This document shows positions 20,234-31,663 of a DNA stretch of 64,000 nt, one piece after another; position 1 is the first letter of the stretch, and each line of letters opens with the position of its first letter. A model generated the notes under the pieces. It was not told the DNA's origin and did no database searches. It worked only from the letters and a program-made list of their open reading frames with translations. Origin of the DNA: Isoetes taiwanensis (Eukaryota; Streptophyta; Lycopodiopsida; Isoetales; Isoetaceae); NCBI GenBank assembly GCA_021234155.1, contig JAJEKV010000689.1, positions 51,659 to 115,658 on the forward strand, written 5' to 3'. The position numbers and the translations under genes are program-made.

Positions 20234-20241
20234 TATTTAAG
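20234..20241 (+). promoter_or_regulatory. TATA-like box in element 2 5' LTR
   Basis: TATTTAAG followed by TAGGAGAACCCTAA; conserved exactly at 30381-30388 in the 3' LTR. Confidence 0.45.
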
Positions 20242-21525
20242 TAGGAGAACCCTAACTTGCCCATTTTCGTTTCTAGGGTTTTAGAGCTCTGTTTTTGGCT
20301 GCCTCAAGAGCCAAAACCGCCTCGACTGGCCTGCAGAGAACCGCATCATTAGTTTTCCTTGATTGAGCATTTCGGCGGGATGGTCGAGTTCAGTCGGGAG
20401 GAGGAACTCAAGGATCAGGTATTTAGGCAATTTAGTAGTCTAAACCCCATTTCGACCATCGAATCGGTGGGTTTAGCCTCTTAAATTGCCCATAGCAGCC
20501 CCTCTAGAACTCTAGATAGCGATTCTAACTAAAGAACCTAACTCTATGATATAGATTAGATCTTGTTCTTTAGTTCTTACGTGATGTATATGGATGATGT
20601 ATCTCTATGAACTCCTTTGTATTGGGAAGGGGGTAGAGACCTAAAGCTTGGTAGTAGATGCTCCTAGATTAGCCTCTCTAGCACACTATAGATGCGGCTT
20701 TGTGCACAAGAGCCACACAGTTTGTGGGTGAAGGGGCAGGGGAGGGCTTATAAGGAGGTTCATGTTTCGACTCTTGAGCGATCCCTATGGTGTGTTAGTG
20801 CTGCCGGGGATCATTGTGACTAGGTCTAATGGCTTGCCAGCGAAGCGTGTGGGCAAGGCATGGGCTCGACACTCGTGAGGTGGTGAATATGACCTTCCAT
20901 TGAGTTCAAGTCGGATCACAGGCGGTGGCCCTCTAGTCACCTTGAGTGCATGTAGATCTGCGGAGGGGAGATCCCTACCGCCCCATCGGGCGGGGAGATG
21001 CAACCCGGGATATAGCCCCTTGGCTATGCATCCGTGAGTGGCTGATCCAGGTCCCAACACTTTTCAACCTACTCGCAAAAAGTGTGCCGGGGAGGGGCGG
21101 ATGGAGTGGACAACCCAATGCCATGTTCTTATGCCCGACCAAATCCATTGCCATGAAGGGCATGCGCAATGAACTCACGGAGACCCAAGCTTGTGGGGTC
21201 CATCCCTTTGAGTCCGAGCCTTGGGTAGGATTTCCTCTATGTGATGTGCTGATCTTTGTCTCGCACAGATATATGTGGAGGACCATCCCGTAAGGGTGGG
21301 TATATGATGTTGCTCTTATATCTACCGACATGTATGTTTACGCTTCGCAGACTAGGTAGGCCACGAGGGAGGCGGGTACAATGACCCTTTCACTCTTCCC
21401 CTTTGGAACCCGTCCGCGGTTGCGGTGTTATGTGAAGAAGGCCTGTATCGGCATGGAGCTGGTATGGGGAAGAACTCTGTTTGTATCACGGTGAGTGCAG
21501 GTATCGAAGTAGGGGGCGTCCGCGG

Positions 21526-21542
21526 TGGTATCGAGCAATGTT
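21526..21542 (+). other. Primer binding site of element 2 (initiator tRNA-Met type)
   Basis: TGGTATCGAGCAATG begins two bases after the LTR end. It resembles the plant site TGGTATCAGAGC. The downstream TTCTTGG and GACCAAGA are shared with element 0. Confidence 0.65.
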
Positions 21543-21607
21543 CTTGGAGACCAAGAGCAAAGCGACCACCATGCTCCCGATAGTACTAACTTGATAGGAT
21601 CCTCAAA

Positions 21608-21960
21608 CCTCGAGAAATGGGAAATTTTTTTTCTCATTTTGTAGTATATGCTAAGCTAGCAAGATTAAAGTGAATTAGTAGCATTTAAAGTGAATTAATA
21701 GCGATTAAAGAAGTTAAAAAAGTGAATTAGTAGCAAGTTAAAAGAAAAAATTAGTGAGCCAAATAGGATGGTCTCACACGAGTTAAACTTGATAGAATTA
21801 GAGAAATGGGAAATTTTTTTCTCATTTTTGTAGTATATGCTAAGCTAAATGTTAAAGTGAATTAAGATTAAAAGTGAATTAAAGCGGTTAGAAATTTAAA
21901 GTGAATTAGTAGAGTTAAAGAAAAAATTAGTGAGCCAAATAGGATGGTCTCACCGACGTT
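21608..21960 (+). repeat. Two-fold direct repeat in the element 2 leader
   Basis: The block from GAGAAATGGGAAATTTTTTT to AGCCAAATAGGATGGTCTCA occurs twice (about 21612-21776 and 21801-21950), differing by small indels. No coding potential. Confidence 0.75.
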
Positions 21961-22411
21961 TAAAGCCGATTTCTAAAATGTAGAAACCACGTCCGGGGCT
22001 TAGTAGGATTTCTAAAATTAAAAAATATTTCTAAAATGTAAAAGAAATGTCTGGTGTGTGTGAGACATTGATCTAACTTGAGTTTAAAAGTCAAAAAAAT
22101 TTAGAAAAAAGTAACTTAGTAATTTGAATTTCAGCCTAGGAATTAGCTAGATTAGCTTTCTAATCTATTTAAACCTCATCTTAAAAGAATTCCACATGAT
22201 GGGGAATTGAACCTCCCACCCGGGGGTTGAACCCCCAAACCCCCAGGTGCCAACCAGAGGGGCATCGTTTGTGTTTGAATTATAATCCTTAATTAGATTT
22301 AAAATTTTGTAATAATGTTAGATAATATTAATGGCCAAGCCTTAGACTTAGAACCAAGACCCTTAAGCTAGATAGAGTCATCATCACGATAGACACCAAG
22401 CCTCCGTCGAC

Positions 22412-22654
22412 ATGGCGCACCAAACAGACCACTCGACTCCCTCGACAAGGCTGAAGCAACCCGGAGGCCAAGGATTTGAAGGAAACAAGAAGAGGAGAGG
22501 GCGAGCGAGGCCGGGGAGGCAGGGGTCAAGCGGCGAGCGAAGCTGGTCCAACATTTTGAAGACTCATGACCCGCCAGTACACACAAAGGGAGTAACTCTA
22601 ATGAAGAAAGATATGCACTTACCAATCATATCAAGGAGAACCTTATTAATTTAA
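22412..22654 (+). pseudogene. Histone H3-like ORF in element 2 (truncated fold)
   Basis: This 80-residue ORF starts MAHQTDHSTPSTRLKQ, continues with a Lys/Arg/Gly-rich tail (KKRRGRARPGRQG) and ends VHTKGVTLMKKDMHL and a short tail. The last block aligns with IHAKRVTIMPKDIQL at the end of histone H3, keeping H, K, V-T-x-M, K-D and L. MKKD rather than MPKD recalls some plant CenH3 proteins. The alpha-1 and most alpha-2 sequence is absent or frame-shifted, so no complete fold is visible. It occupies the same place as the clearer H3-like gene of element 0: after primer site and leader, before an AT-rich stretch and two GC-rich blocks. Alone the match would be weak; the shared position makes it credible. 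Confidence 0.5.
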
Positions 22655-22791
22655 GTAAATGATAAAATTTGTTTTAATACAAGCGTGTTTTAGAGTAAAT
22701 TATAAGCGTATAAAGTTACTTAATTAAGTTAAGTTATAGAATTCTAGCTTTTGTTTTAGTCAAATTGGAGCTTTTGAGCAAAATTGAGGCG

Positions 22792-23063
22792 ATGTCTCAC
22801 ACGCGTCGGCGCCGGGGCCAGATTTCTAGATTTTTAGGAATCGGGCTGAACAGCGTGAGAACCATGCCCAAAAATGCCCAAAACGGCTCCAAATCGACCA
22901 AGTAAGGGGTCAATTCTGCCTAACTTCGATGAGTTTAGTGGAATTACAGCCTTAGATCACTTAAATTGAGTAAGCCTAGCCCAATTAGGACCCATGTCTC
23001 ACTGCGTCGCGCCGGAATGATTTCTACATTCTCAAAATCGGTGCAGGCGCAGCGTGAGAACCT
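22792..23063 (+). repeat. Paired GC-rich blocks in element 2
   Basis: Blocks at 22792-22863 and 22991-23063 both begin TGTCTCAC, contain GCGTCG and CGCCGG, then ATTTCTA and AATCGG, and end GCGTGAGAACC. A related shorter block lies at 21945-22075. They parallel the paired blocks of element 0 at 2947-3253. Confidence 0.6.
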
Positions 23064-23990
23064 CAAAAACCACGAACCTCCATAGCTTGAGCTCTGAGCT
23101 CCAAATCGCCTGAAATTTGTTGCGTTAGGACCGTTAGACAGCCTAGAATCCATTTATGACCTCAAATTAGGATAGAAATGTCAAACCCCATCTCAAAATG
23201 ACCAAAATTGCTCAAACCCTTGAATTGCTTTCCCAAAGTGTGGTTTGTTTGTAGATAAAGCATACCCCATTAGTAGCTTCATAAAGTATTGCTCTCGGCT
23301 CGAAGCTGATGCCTTACTCCTAGGTAGAAGTGCTCGGGAACACCCCTTTGTTATAGTCATCTAGACCTTAGCATAGCAACCCAAGTCCAAGCTGTTGGTA
23401 CACCACCTGCTTTCGAGCCAAAGGCATAAACCTTGACCCTAATTACATTGTCCTTCTAATAGAGTTTGACTTATATAGCCGCCACATTGACCTCCCTATT
23501 GCCGGGATACCTAGAAAGGAGCTAGAGCCTAGAGCTGCCCAAGTCATTCCATGTGTAGAGATTGGACCCCCAAACCAACTTTGCTAGGACCTTAGGTATA
23601 CCTCAAACACCATGAGGGGCTTTGCAAAACAACCCTCATGTCATGCCATACCACACGTCCTAATGTCCATAGACTTGTAGATTATAGATATGTCTCTAGT
23701 AATGCTTTGCTCGAGCCATCTTGCTTGCTTATAGAGCCCGAATATTGTAGGAGAGCCCTTCAAGTAGACTCTTAGACTCTAGGATACCACGGCGTTGCTT
23801 TTGAAGGGCGGGGCGAGCCACGAGGCGAGCTAAGGCGCAACTTCTTGAAGACATCAAGGTCCCGGCCAATGCACAAGCGAGATAAGGAGAGGAGGCCGAA
23901 AAGCCGGACCCAAGAGGGGGAAGCACAGCGACAAACACCTCAGCAGACAAGCGGTAGAACGAGGACACCAGACCTATCATCAATCTCCAT
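23064..23990 (+). other. Interior of element 2, no recognised gene
   Basis: Mixed-composition DNA without a long ORF or known motif. Confidence 0.4.
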
Positions 23991-23993
23991 CAA

Positions 23994-25067
23994 ATGGGAA
24001 GAATATTGGTAACCAGCGGCACCAAGAATGTTCTAGATGTCAACCTCCGGCTACCCGTCCACGAGCTCACGCCGGAAAAGAGGATCTCAGCGCCTTCACC
24101 AACTTTCGGCGCACATGAGTTTCAAATGGAAGCAGCGAGACAACAAAATACAGGTGCGGGGAAGATGTTAGGCATCGATGTGGCGTTAGCATCACGAGCT
24201 AGGGCGGAGGGCATAATCTTCCGTCGAGGGAGACAACTCATGGCGACCACAGGGGGCGTATAGAAGCCGGAGGGAAGATCACCCACGACCTTGCGGCCCG
24301 GCGGCTCAAGCGCCGCGTCAACAAAAGGAGTAACCAAGCTAGGCAACCACAAAGCACCTAAGGCTGACCAAGATGAGCCTCCGGCTCCCTTGCACCGGCG
24401 GGAGAACTTTCATCGGTTCCAAAAGGTAGGAGACCATGAGAGGGAGGAGGCGCATATCAAGGAACATTTCGGCTTCGAAGGCTGTATATCAGCACTAGGG
24501 GCAAGACCAAGGAGGAGAATATTACGCTCAAGCGAGAATTCCGGACCGGGAACACCTAGAAACCAAAGGAAGGGCGGCTTTACTACGTCGACCAAAAGGA
24601 GTGCGGACTTCGAATGGTTAGGACCCAAAGGGCCGGAGGAGGCGACCTAGCCGGCGGTACAAATCGCGCAAAGGCGACCAGGGAAGGAGCTATGATAGGG
24701 CAATGGAGATGACCACACTTCGAACACGGGGAGAGCCACCTCCGGAATGAAGCAAAGCCCAAACAGCGAGTAAGCACTTTCGGAAATTCAACTGCGGGGG
24801 ATTGACAATGCACGCCTACCGACCCACGATCTCGAGAGCCGAAGACATTCAAGAATGCCCATTTGCAACAACCCGGTGACCCTACTCAAGCTTCGATCAA
24901 TGGCACCGCCAAATCAGCAATCTTGCAACAACACACCGCATGTAGGGGCGTGGCGGTTCGCATTCCTCGCGGCGAACATACACAATAAGGAGGAGCATCT
25001 TTTTCAAGGGATCACATCGGCGAACACTCTTAGCAACTTGAGGGTGATCAGCTCGGATCAGACATAA
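23994..25067 (+). pseudogene. Unrecognised coding-like region in element 2
   Basis: One reading frame stays largely open over about 1.07 kb, with pieces 23994-24263, 24291-24650 and 24855-25067 all in the same frame and only a few stops. The product is charged and rich in Arg, Lys, Glu and Gly (for example MGRILVTSGTKNVLDVNLRL at the start and HRRENFHRFQKVGDHEREEA in the middle). I recognise no domain. It may be the remnant of gag or an extra ORF of this family. Further broken frames continue to about 27290. Confidence 0.3.
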
Positions 25068-27290
25068 AGCTCAACAATAGTAGCGGCATCTCAAAGGAAT
25101 CCGGAGTCAAGCGAGCGAAGAAGATGCGGCAAAACCCGAGAGAAGGATCAAGCAGCGATCGAGGAAGGGGAAACCTAAAAGGGTATAAATAATTAGGTAG
25201 ATCTTACGTAGTTGTTTTGCAAAAGTGGATGAATTAAAATCCCAATGTAAATGCGTATATGTCTATTGTATATCTAGGGTGTCCACATATATAGTGGAGA
25301 AACATGAGTTTAGAGTCATGTTTTCTGGTTTAAGCTTAGATCGGGGAAGCTCCTTCGCCGACTACCAAAGGAGGAAGCAAGGAGGCACAACTATAGCCCA
25401 AGATCAAAATGGAAGAGCAACTCTGAGGGAGAAGCGACTAGAGGCCAAGCAAACCTTCAACTCCAAACACTTGGGGAAATGCCCTCAAGCGAGAAGGCTT
25501 TCGGCCCCCAATGTTAGAATAGAGACAACACCGATCATGTCAAGATCATCAGCGGCACGGGACATCGTCGAGGGCGCAACACTACCTCTTGTAGCGGTGG
25601 CAGCACCAGCGAACTTATGACATGAGTGGCCTCAACAATGGAAGGAGGAACACCCGAGCATCAACGAGCCAACTAAGAAGGCAACATCTCGGCGACCATA
25701 ATTCCAACTTGTGGTAATATAGGGGGATGTGCTATGACCGTGTATTAGATGGAGATGCACTTACGAAAGGCACCGCGACGAGGAGATATGCCCCAACAAC
25801 TAGGTGATGGCCGTCAGGGTACTCCTACCGTAATTAGAAGAGAAGAAGCCGACCATATCTACGACATGTGGCGCGTCAAGCGCCCAAAGGTAGAAGCATT
25901 CGGCCTTAGCGACAAGGATAGCAAGCGAAGCACCCGGTGAAAAAAGAGTTCAAGATAATAGCCGGGCTATTCAGCGACAAGAGTATATCTAAAGGCGGGT
26001 ACTTCTTCAGCGCAAAGGGTCAAGGCTGCGCAGAGATAAGGATCCATCATCCGAACAAGCGGAGACCATCGGGGAGGAGAGTCATGATGCCTTACTTGCC
26101 AAAGAGACCGAAATGCATAGAAGGACAAAGGTCGAGGCGAAAGATGGAGAAGTGCTAGCAACCGACTTCTTCCACGAGCTTCCGAGAGGCAGCGGGGAGG
26201 ATCAAAACCGGCGAGCACAATCAAAGTCACGGAGGGTACCTCAAGACAAGAAAGGCGGCATAGCTTGCGTAGGCGTGACAGCGTCAAAGCCATGTGATCG
26301 AGGGATCAAGCGAAGAAGTTTGGGCTTCGATGGAGAATAACTAGGTGAGGCGAGCCGATGACTTACCTGTGACCTTGCATGCAACTTGGTGAACAGGATG
26401 AGCGATTCAAAGAACAAGCTGCAGAAGAGAACAACTCGGAGGAGTATAGCCAAAGGAATGGCGCCGCGACCTCAAGAGGCGCCTTCAAATAGCTTCAAGT
26501 ATCATGAAGGGAACAATTATTGCGAGAAACGGGATCAAGAAGCGGAGACTGAAATGTCGAAGCATCAGCGACAAGCACACCTTAGTTAGAATGTGATGCA
26601 AAGCGGTTGTGCCATAGCCGACAAACATCGGAGGGCCCAAGTATATCAACAAGTTACCGGATGCGAGCGGCGTACAAATAGGAGGATATAGATCGTCAAC
26701 ACCATTGCACGGGGAGGAACACCGATGACATTGCCAAGGAGTAGGTGTCAACTTCGAAGGGAGGCACAAAGGGAGACCTAATAGCTCTAGTAGTAATTGT
26801 AATTATGTAAGCTATATGTTTTGCATGTATAGTTCCCTTGTTATTTCTTCCCTCCCATAGCGTAACACATCAAAGGAAGAGATGTCATGCAAGTTGCGGG
26901 GGTGAAGCAATCAACATCGTCAACACTGCCGGGCAACACGATAGCGACAAGAGGACTTCGGCGTATGAGACATCGATGGAGTCGAAGAAACAATATCGGA
27001 TACAGAGTCATCCTTTAGGCTGCCAAGACAAAGAGTTCAAGATGAAAGATCTCTTTCAGGGCGCCACTTTTCGAGGCATTTGGCGGCATGCAAGATTTCA
27101 AATGATCAACTACACCATCAAGCCACCAGCAATGAGAGGCTTCTAGCGAACAAAGTCAACCTCTACATCAAAGAGGAGCCCCGTCAAGGAGGACTGAAGT
27201 ATCGGCGACTTCGGAAGAACGTTACCTTGCTCCTTCAAGCGGGCGAAGTGGATGAGCTTCTAGCAAGCTCAAGGATCTAAGGCCATGGGG
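25068..27290 (+). other. Degenerate coding-like interior of element 2
   Basis: Short plus-strand frames (25225-25620, 25749-25940, 26113-26340, 26838-27146, 27080-27280) have protein-like composition but no motif I can name. No RT, integrase or protease signature was found. Confidence 0.3.
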
Positions 27291-29340
27291 CCTAGTAGGT
27301 TAAATGTATGGATGGTAACATCCATATTGGGATAGAAGGCAATTCGGATATTCTCGTTGAAAGGATTGCCCAATTGGGCTAAAAGAGGCATAGGAGTAAC
27401 TAAAATTATACACGATTGTTACAGACATCCAGCGTATTGAAACCACTTGGTGAGATTGATCTCCTCGCTAAGAAGGAATCACTACTAGGATAATTGTTGA
27501 CCATGTATAAATCTAGTATCTCCAAAAATAATCAACGAAGAAAAAAAAGTAATCTAACAAGTCCGGCCAACTTGTTGCGATGACATCAATTAGATTGGTA
27601 GGAATATTCCAGAGTTTAAATAACTAAGAAAGGGAATCTCTAGAATAATAAAATAATAGTACATGCAAGGTACATCTAAAATAAAATTATAGTAATCAAA
27701 TAGTCTTTTTGAGACAAAGGAATTGTCGTCATGACAAAACCTTGTGGTTTAGAATCGTTCTAACTAAGTAGATAACCCATAATTATATTGAAATAAATGA
27801 TAACATAATATGTGCATCCATCTTAGATGGTTATATATGTTAGCTAAGGCTAGTAACTTAATAAGCTAAGTAAGAAGCGTATAACCTCTTAAGGGGAGAG
27901 AATAGATATGGCGTTGTGTGCAATGTCATTGAAGGGTCTTGAGGACCATTTTCTTTTTGAAGAAAGTGGGAGGGCTCAATCTTATGATTGAGCGTACTTG
28001 CACCCGAATTGACCGACCAGTAGAGAATAGAGTTCACTCCGGCAATGGCGAAAGCGAATAGGCGTAAGATAGATAGATAGATAGCTCGGGGAGGCCTTCA
28101 GCGTGCGAGGCCCGGCGTAGTAGTGAACTACACCAACGAAGTGGAGCAAAACTATGGGAGCAATGAGCGACCAAGTCACCTCAAACTACTTTCGGCCTTG
28201 AGCTCAATGAGTGGATCGTTTTAGCCTTAGGTAAGGTATGCGCATGTATTATAAGCCTTAATGTGTCTTATTGATAAGTTAAATATAGACCCTAATAAGC
28301 TGCATAGAAATTGTTTATGCGTATATGTATCATAGGGAAATAAGTTAAATAACAGCGATAATGTGAAGTAGCATGTTAATTAATCCTTAGCAAAGGATGC
28401 AATTCCTTCAAGGATAGCTATAGGTCCTTATAAATATAAATAGAAAATAGAATTCGGATATACTTAAGTGCATCTTAGGGATATACTTCCAAAGGGTAAT
28501 CACGAGGACCCAAGGAAGAGAATAAGAAGCACATCTAATTCTTGTGTATGATAATTAAAACCCTGTCTATAATACAATAGGTCTATCGGGGTTATTGTTT
28601 AAATGTCGCGATCTAAAAGTCGTTAAATATTGCAAAGCTTAGAGTAAATATAATTGTACTATCGGGAGTAATGTATCGATACTATGATAATGTTAATTCA
28701 TAAATATTACCTTAGGGTAATTATGTTAATCACATGCATTAAGGGAAAAAAAAAAAAAAAAATTTGAAACCGGGCATGTGGATTTGTGTTTAGATTAGTT
28801 TCATGTGTAGTTAAGATTAATCTGGCATGCAACCTATGCTTGGTATGGATTGCATGCGTTGTTACCGATGATGAGACCACTACGGTGATCTCTAGAGAAG
28901 TGGTGTAATGTCAATGTAGGCATGACAGCGTTTCCGCTGGATGAGTGGAAGGTAGATTAGAAAGTCTATACGTCCCACGAGTAGGCGACCTCGAAGAAAG
29001 GAGGTCATTAAGGAATGCATTGATAGGAAAGGCACCTTTAGCCCCATATATGCTTTGATAGGAGGAATCTATCCTTCCGCCCCCAGCGGGAAGGATATCC
29101 TCCAACATTTGGGCAACTAGAGGTGTAGGCATGGCGACATATAGGCATATAGGTATTTGTCTCCACGGCCATAATGGAAGATCCACCCTCTTCCCTACAG
29201 TAGGAGATTAGCCATGCATCCATGTAGATAGGTGGGGTGGTCACCATATAACCAAAAATTTTTGTAATAATTAATAATAGGTAGTGTCGACACTTGAGGC
29301 CAATAGAAGCTCAGGAGGGCAAGGAGGTCGAACTCTGAAA
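27291..29340 (+). other. AT-rich interior of element 2
   Basis: No gene seen. It contains a short (GATA)n run near 28070 and a poly-A run at 28746-28761. Confidence 0.4.
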
Positions 29341-29346
29341 GGCTTA

Positions 29347-29840
29347 CAACACAAATTTTGTTATAATGTGTTGCAAGGGATGAAGGGTACCTTAGAAGTG
29401 TAAATTTTGTATGAAATTGATAAACTTTGATAAACTTAAATGTTGTATTAAGTAAGGTTAATAATTACCTTGCGTGGATTAAGTTATGATGTGATAAGTT
29501 AATGGGATACTTGAAATAGTAATGTCTTAAACATTACCTTAGAGTAATTCTAATAATTAAGATAGTAAGTATGTAATTATAGATATTGTAAAATTAATCA
29601 CGAGGATTTTAAGGTGCGAAGACACGCAACACAAATTTTGTTGGAATGTGTTGCAAGGAATGAAAAAGTACCTTAAATAATAATTGTATATGAAAGTGTT
29701 AAATTGTGATAAACTAAATGTTGTGATAATAGAAACTAATAAGTACCTTATTTTAGTAGGATTCTGAATTGACAACTTATTTGATAATGTAATGGCGTAA
29801 TAATGATTTAAAAATATTATCTTAAGGTAATCGTAATAAA
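29347..29840 (+). repeat. Two-fold direct repeat before the element 2 polypurine tract
   Basis: ACACAAATTTTGTT followed by an ATGTGTTGCAAGG core and a GTACCTTA end occurs near 29347 and 29629, a period of about 281 bases; both copies continue into an ATTACCTTAGAGTAAT-like tail. Confidence 0.7.
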
Positions 29841-29943
29841 TGTGTAAGTATTATAGTAGTATATCATTATGCATCGGGTTGATTGCGAGGTTAGGAAGAT
29901 TCAAGGTGGGGAGAACCACGATCTTTGCGGGCGGCATCATTTC

Positions 29944-29956
29944 AAGGTGGGGAGAA
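29944..29956 (+). other. Polypurine tract of element 2
   Basis: AAGGTGGGGAGAA directly before the 3' LTR start TGTGGCG. A near copy (TTCAAGGTGGGGAGAA) lies 39 bases upstream at 29902-29917. Confidence 0.75.
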
Positions 29957-31663
29957 TGTGGCGTTCGGCCGCGATGTATATCGCTCGGGGCGTATATTAT
30001 CTTGCCCGTCGTCAGCGTACCGCCACCCGGCCCGGCGTGTGCATAGCGTGTAGCCAAGTGGGTAGCCCCTAGGGGGCAACTTGCTAAGAATGTGCATTAG
30101 TATTAATGTGCACATTTTCCAATGTACACATTAATGTGGGCACACATTTTCCATGTGGCCACTTGATGCCAAGTGGGCCATACCCATAGGTGCAATTAAT
30201 GTGCACATTTTCCAATGTACACATTCATTAATGTGCACACATTTCCATGTGAGCACATTTGGGTTACACATTTCCATGTGGGCACATTTGGCCACCTAGC
30301 CCTTAAAGGCAAGTGGGCCCTTTTCCCAATTATCCCACATGCCTAAAGGGGATAATTGGAAACCCTAACCACCCCTTGTCTATTTAAGTAGGAGAACCCT
30401 AACTTGCCCATTTTAGTTTCTAGGGTTTTAGAGCTCTGTTTTTTGGGCCTCAAGAGCCAAAGCAGCCTCCCGAACTTCATGCAGAGAAGCTGCATCATTA
30501 GTTTTCCTTGATTCGAGGCATTTTGCCCGGGATGGTGGGAGTTGGTCAGGAGGGAGGAACTCAAGGATGGGTATTTAGGCAATTTAGTAGTCTAAACCCC
30601 ATTTCAGCCATCGAATCAGTAGGTTTAGCCTCTTAAATTGCCCATAGCAGCCCTCTAGAATCTCTAGAATGCTTGATTCTAACTAAAGAACCTAACTCTA
30701 TGATATAGATTAGATCTTGTTCTTTAGTTCTTACGTGATGTATATGGATGATGTATCTCTATGAACTCTTTGTATTGGGAAGGGGGTAGAGACCTAAAGC
30801 TTGGTAGTAGATGCTCCTAGATTAGCCTCTCTAGCACACTATAGATCACGTGCACAAGAGCCACACACGGTTGTGGGTGAAGGGGCGGGCCCGGCTTATA
30901 AGGAGGTTCATGTTACGACTCTTGAGCGACCCCTATGGTGTGTTAGTAATGCTTGGGGGGTCCGTGACTAGGTCTAATGGCTTGCCCCGCTGGCGTGCGG
31001 GCAAGGCATGGGCTCATTACTTTCGTGAGGTAGTGAATATAACCTTCCATTGAGTTCAAGTAGGACACGGCATTGGCCCTCTAGTCACCTTGAGTCAGCA
31101 TTGTAGATCTCTGGAGGAGAGATCCCTACCGCCCCCATCGGGCTGGGGAGATGTAACCCGGGATATAGCCCCTTGGCTATGCATCCGCGGCTTCTGATCG
31201 AGGTCCCAACACTTTTCAACCTACTCGCAAAGTGTGCACACGAGGGGCGGATGGAGTGGACAACCCAATGCCATGTTCTTATGCCGGCCAAATCCATTGC
31301 CATGAATTTGCATGCGCAATGACCTCACGGAGACCCAAGCTTGTCGATCCATCCACGTGTCCGAGCCTTGGGTAGGATTTCCTCTATGCATTGTGCTGAT
31401 CATTGTCTTTTGCAGATGTGATGTGCCACCCGAAGGGGTGGGTATATGTGTTGCTCTTATATACCGACATGTATGTTTTACGCTTCAAGCAGACTAGGTA
31501 GGCCCACGAGGGAGGCGGGTACAATGACCCTTTCACTCTTCCTAATTGGAACCCGTCACGGTTGCGGTGTTATGAAGGGCCCGTAGATCGGCATGGAGCT
31601 GGTATGGGGAAGAACTCTGTTTGTATACGGTGAGTGCACCGTATCTCAGTAGGGGACGTCACA
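29957..31663 (+). repeat. 3' LTR of element 2
   Basis: About 1.71 kb, ending GGGGACGTCACA and then TSD TCCAT (31664-31668). Confidence 0.85.

Larger units (their letters stand above)
19807..21524 (+). repeat. 5' LTR of element 2
   Basis: About 1.72 kb. A TATA candidate, TATTTAAG, lies at 20234-20241. The first 350 bases hold a short-period repeat of near-palindromic TGTGCACA/TGTACACATT words. It matches the 3' LTR almost perfectly over 20520-20700 but poorly in CG-rich parts. Confidence 0.85.
19807..31663 (+). mobile_element. Element 2: complete LTR retrotransposon without recognisable pol (11.9 kb)
   Basis: It is bounded by LTRs beginning TGTGACGT / TGTGGCGT and, in the 3' copy, ending ACGTCACA. 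It has a tRNA-iMet-type primer site, a polypurine tract and a perfect 5-bp target duplication TCCAT. The 8.4-kb interior has no protease, RT, RNase H or integrase motif that I can find on either strand, so it looks nonautonomous (LARD-like) or very decayed. Its LTR, primer site and leader resemble those of elements 0 and 1, suggesting it moves with that family's enzymes. A histone H3-like ORF lies near its 5' end. It is inserted in module C of tandem unit copy 1. Confidence 0.85.

Noticed and set aside
28064-28084. Short (GATA)n run
   Set aside because: Too short to be a notable satellite.
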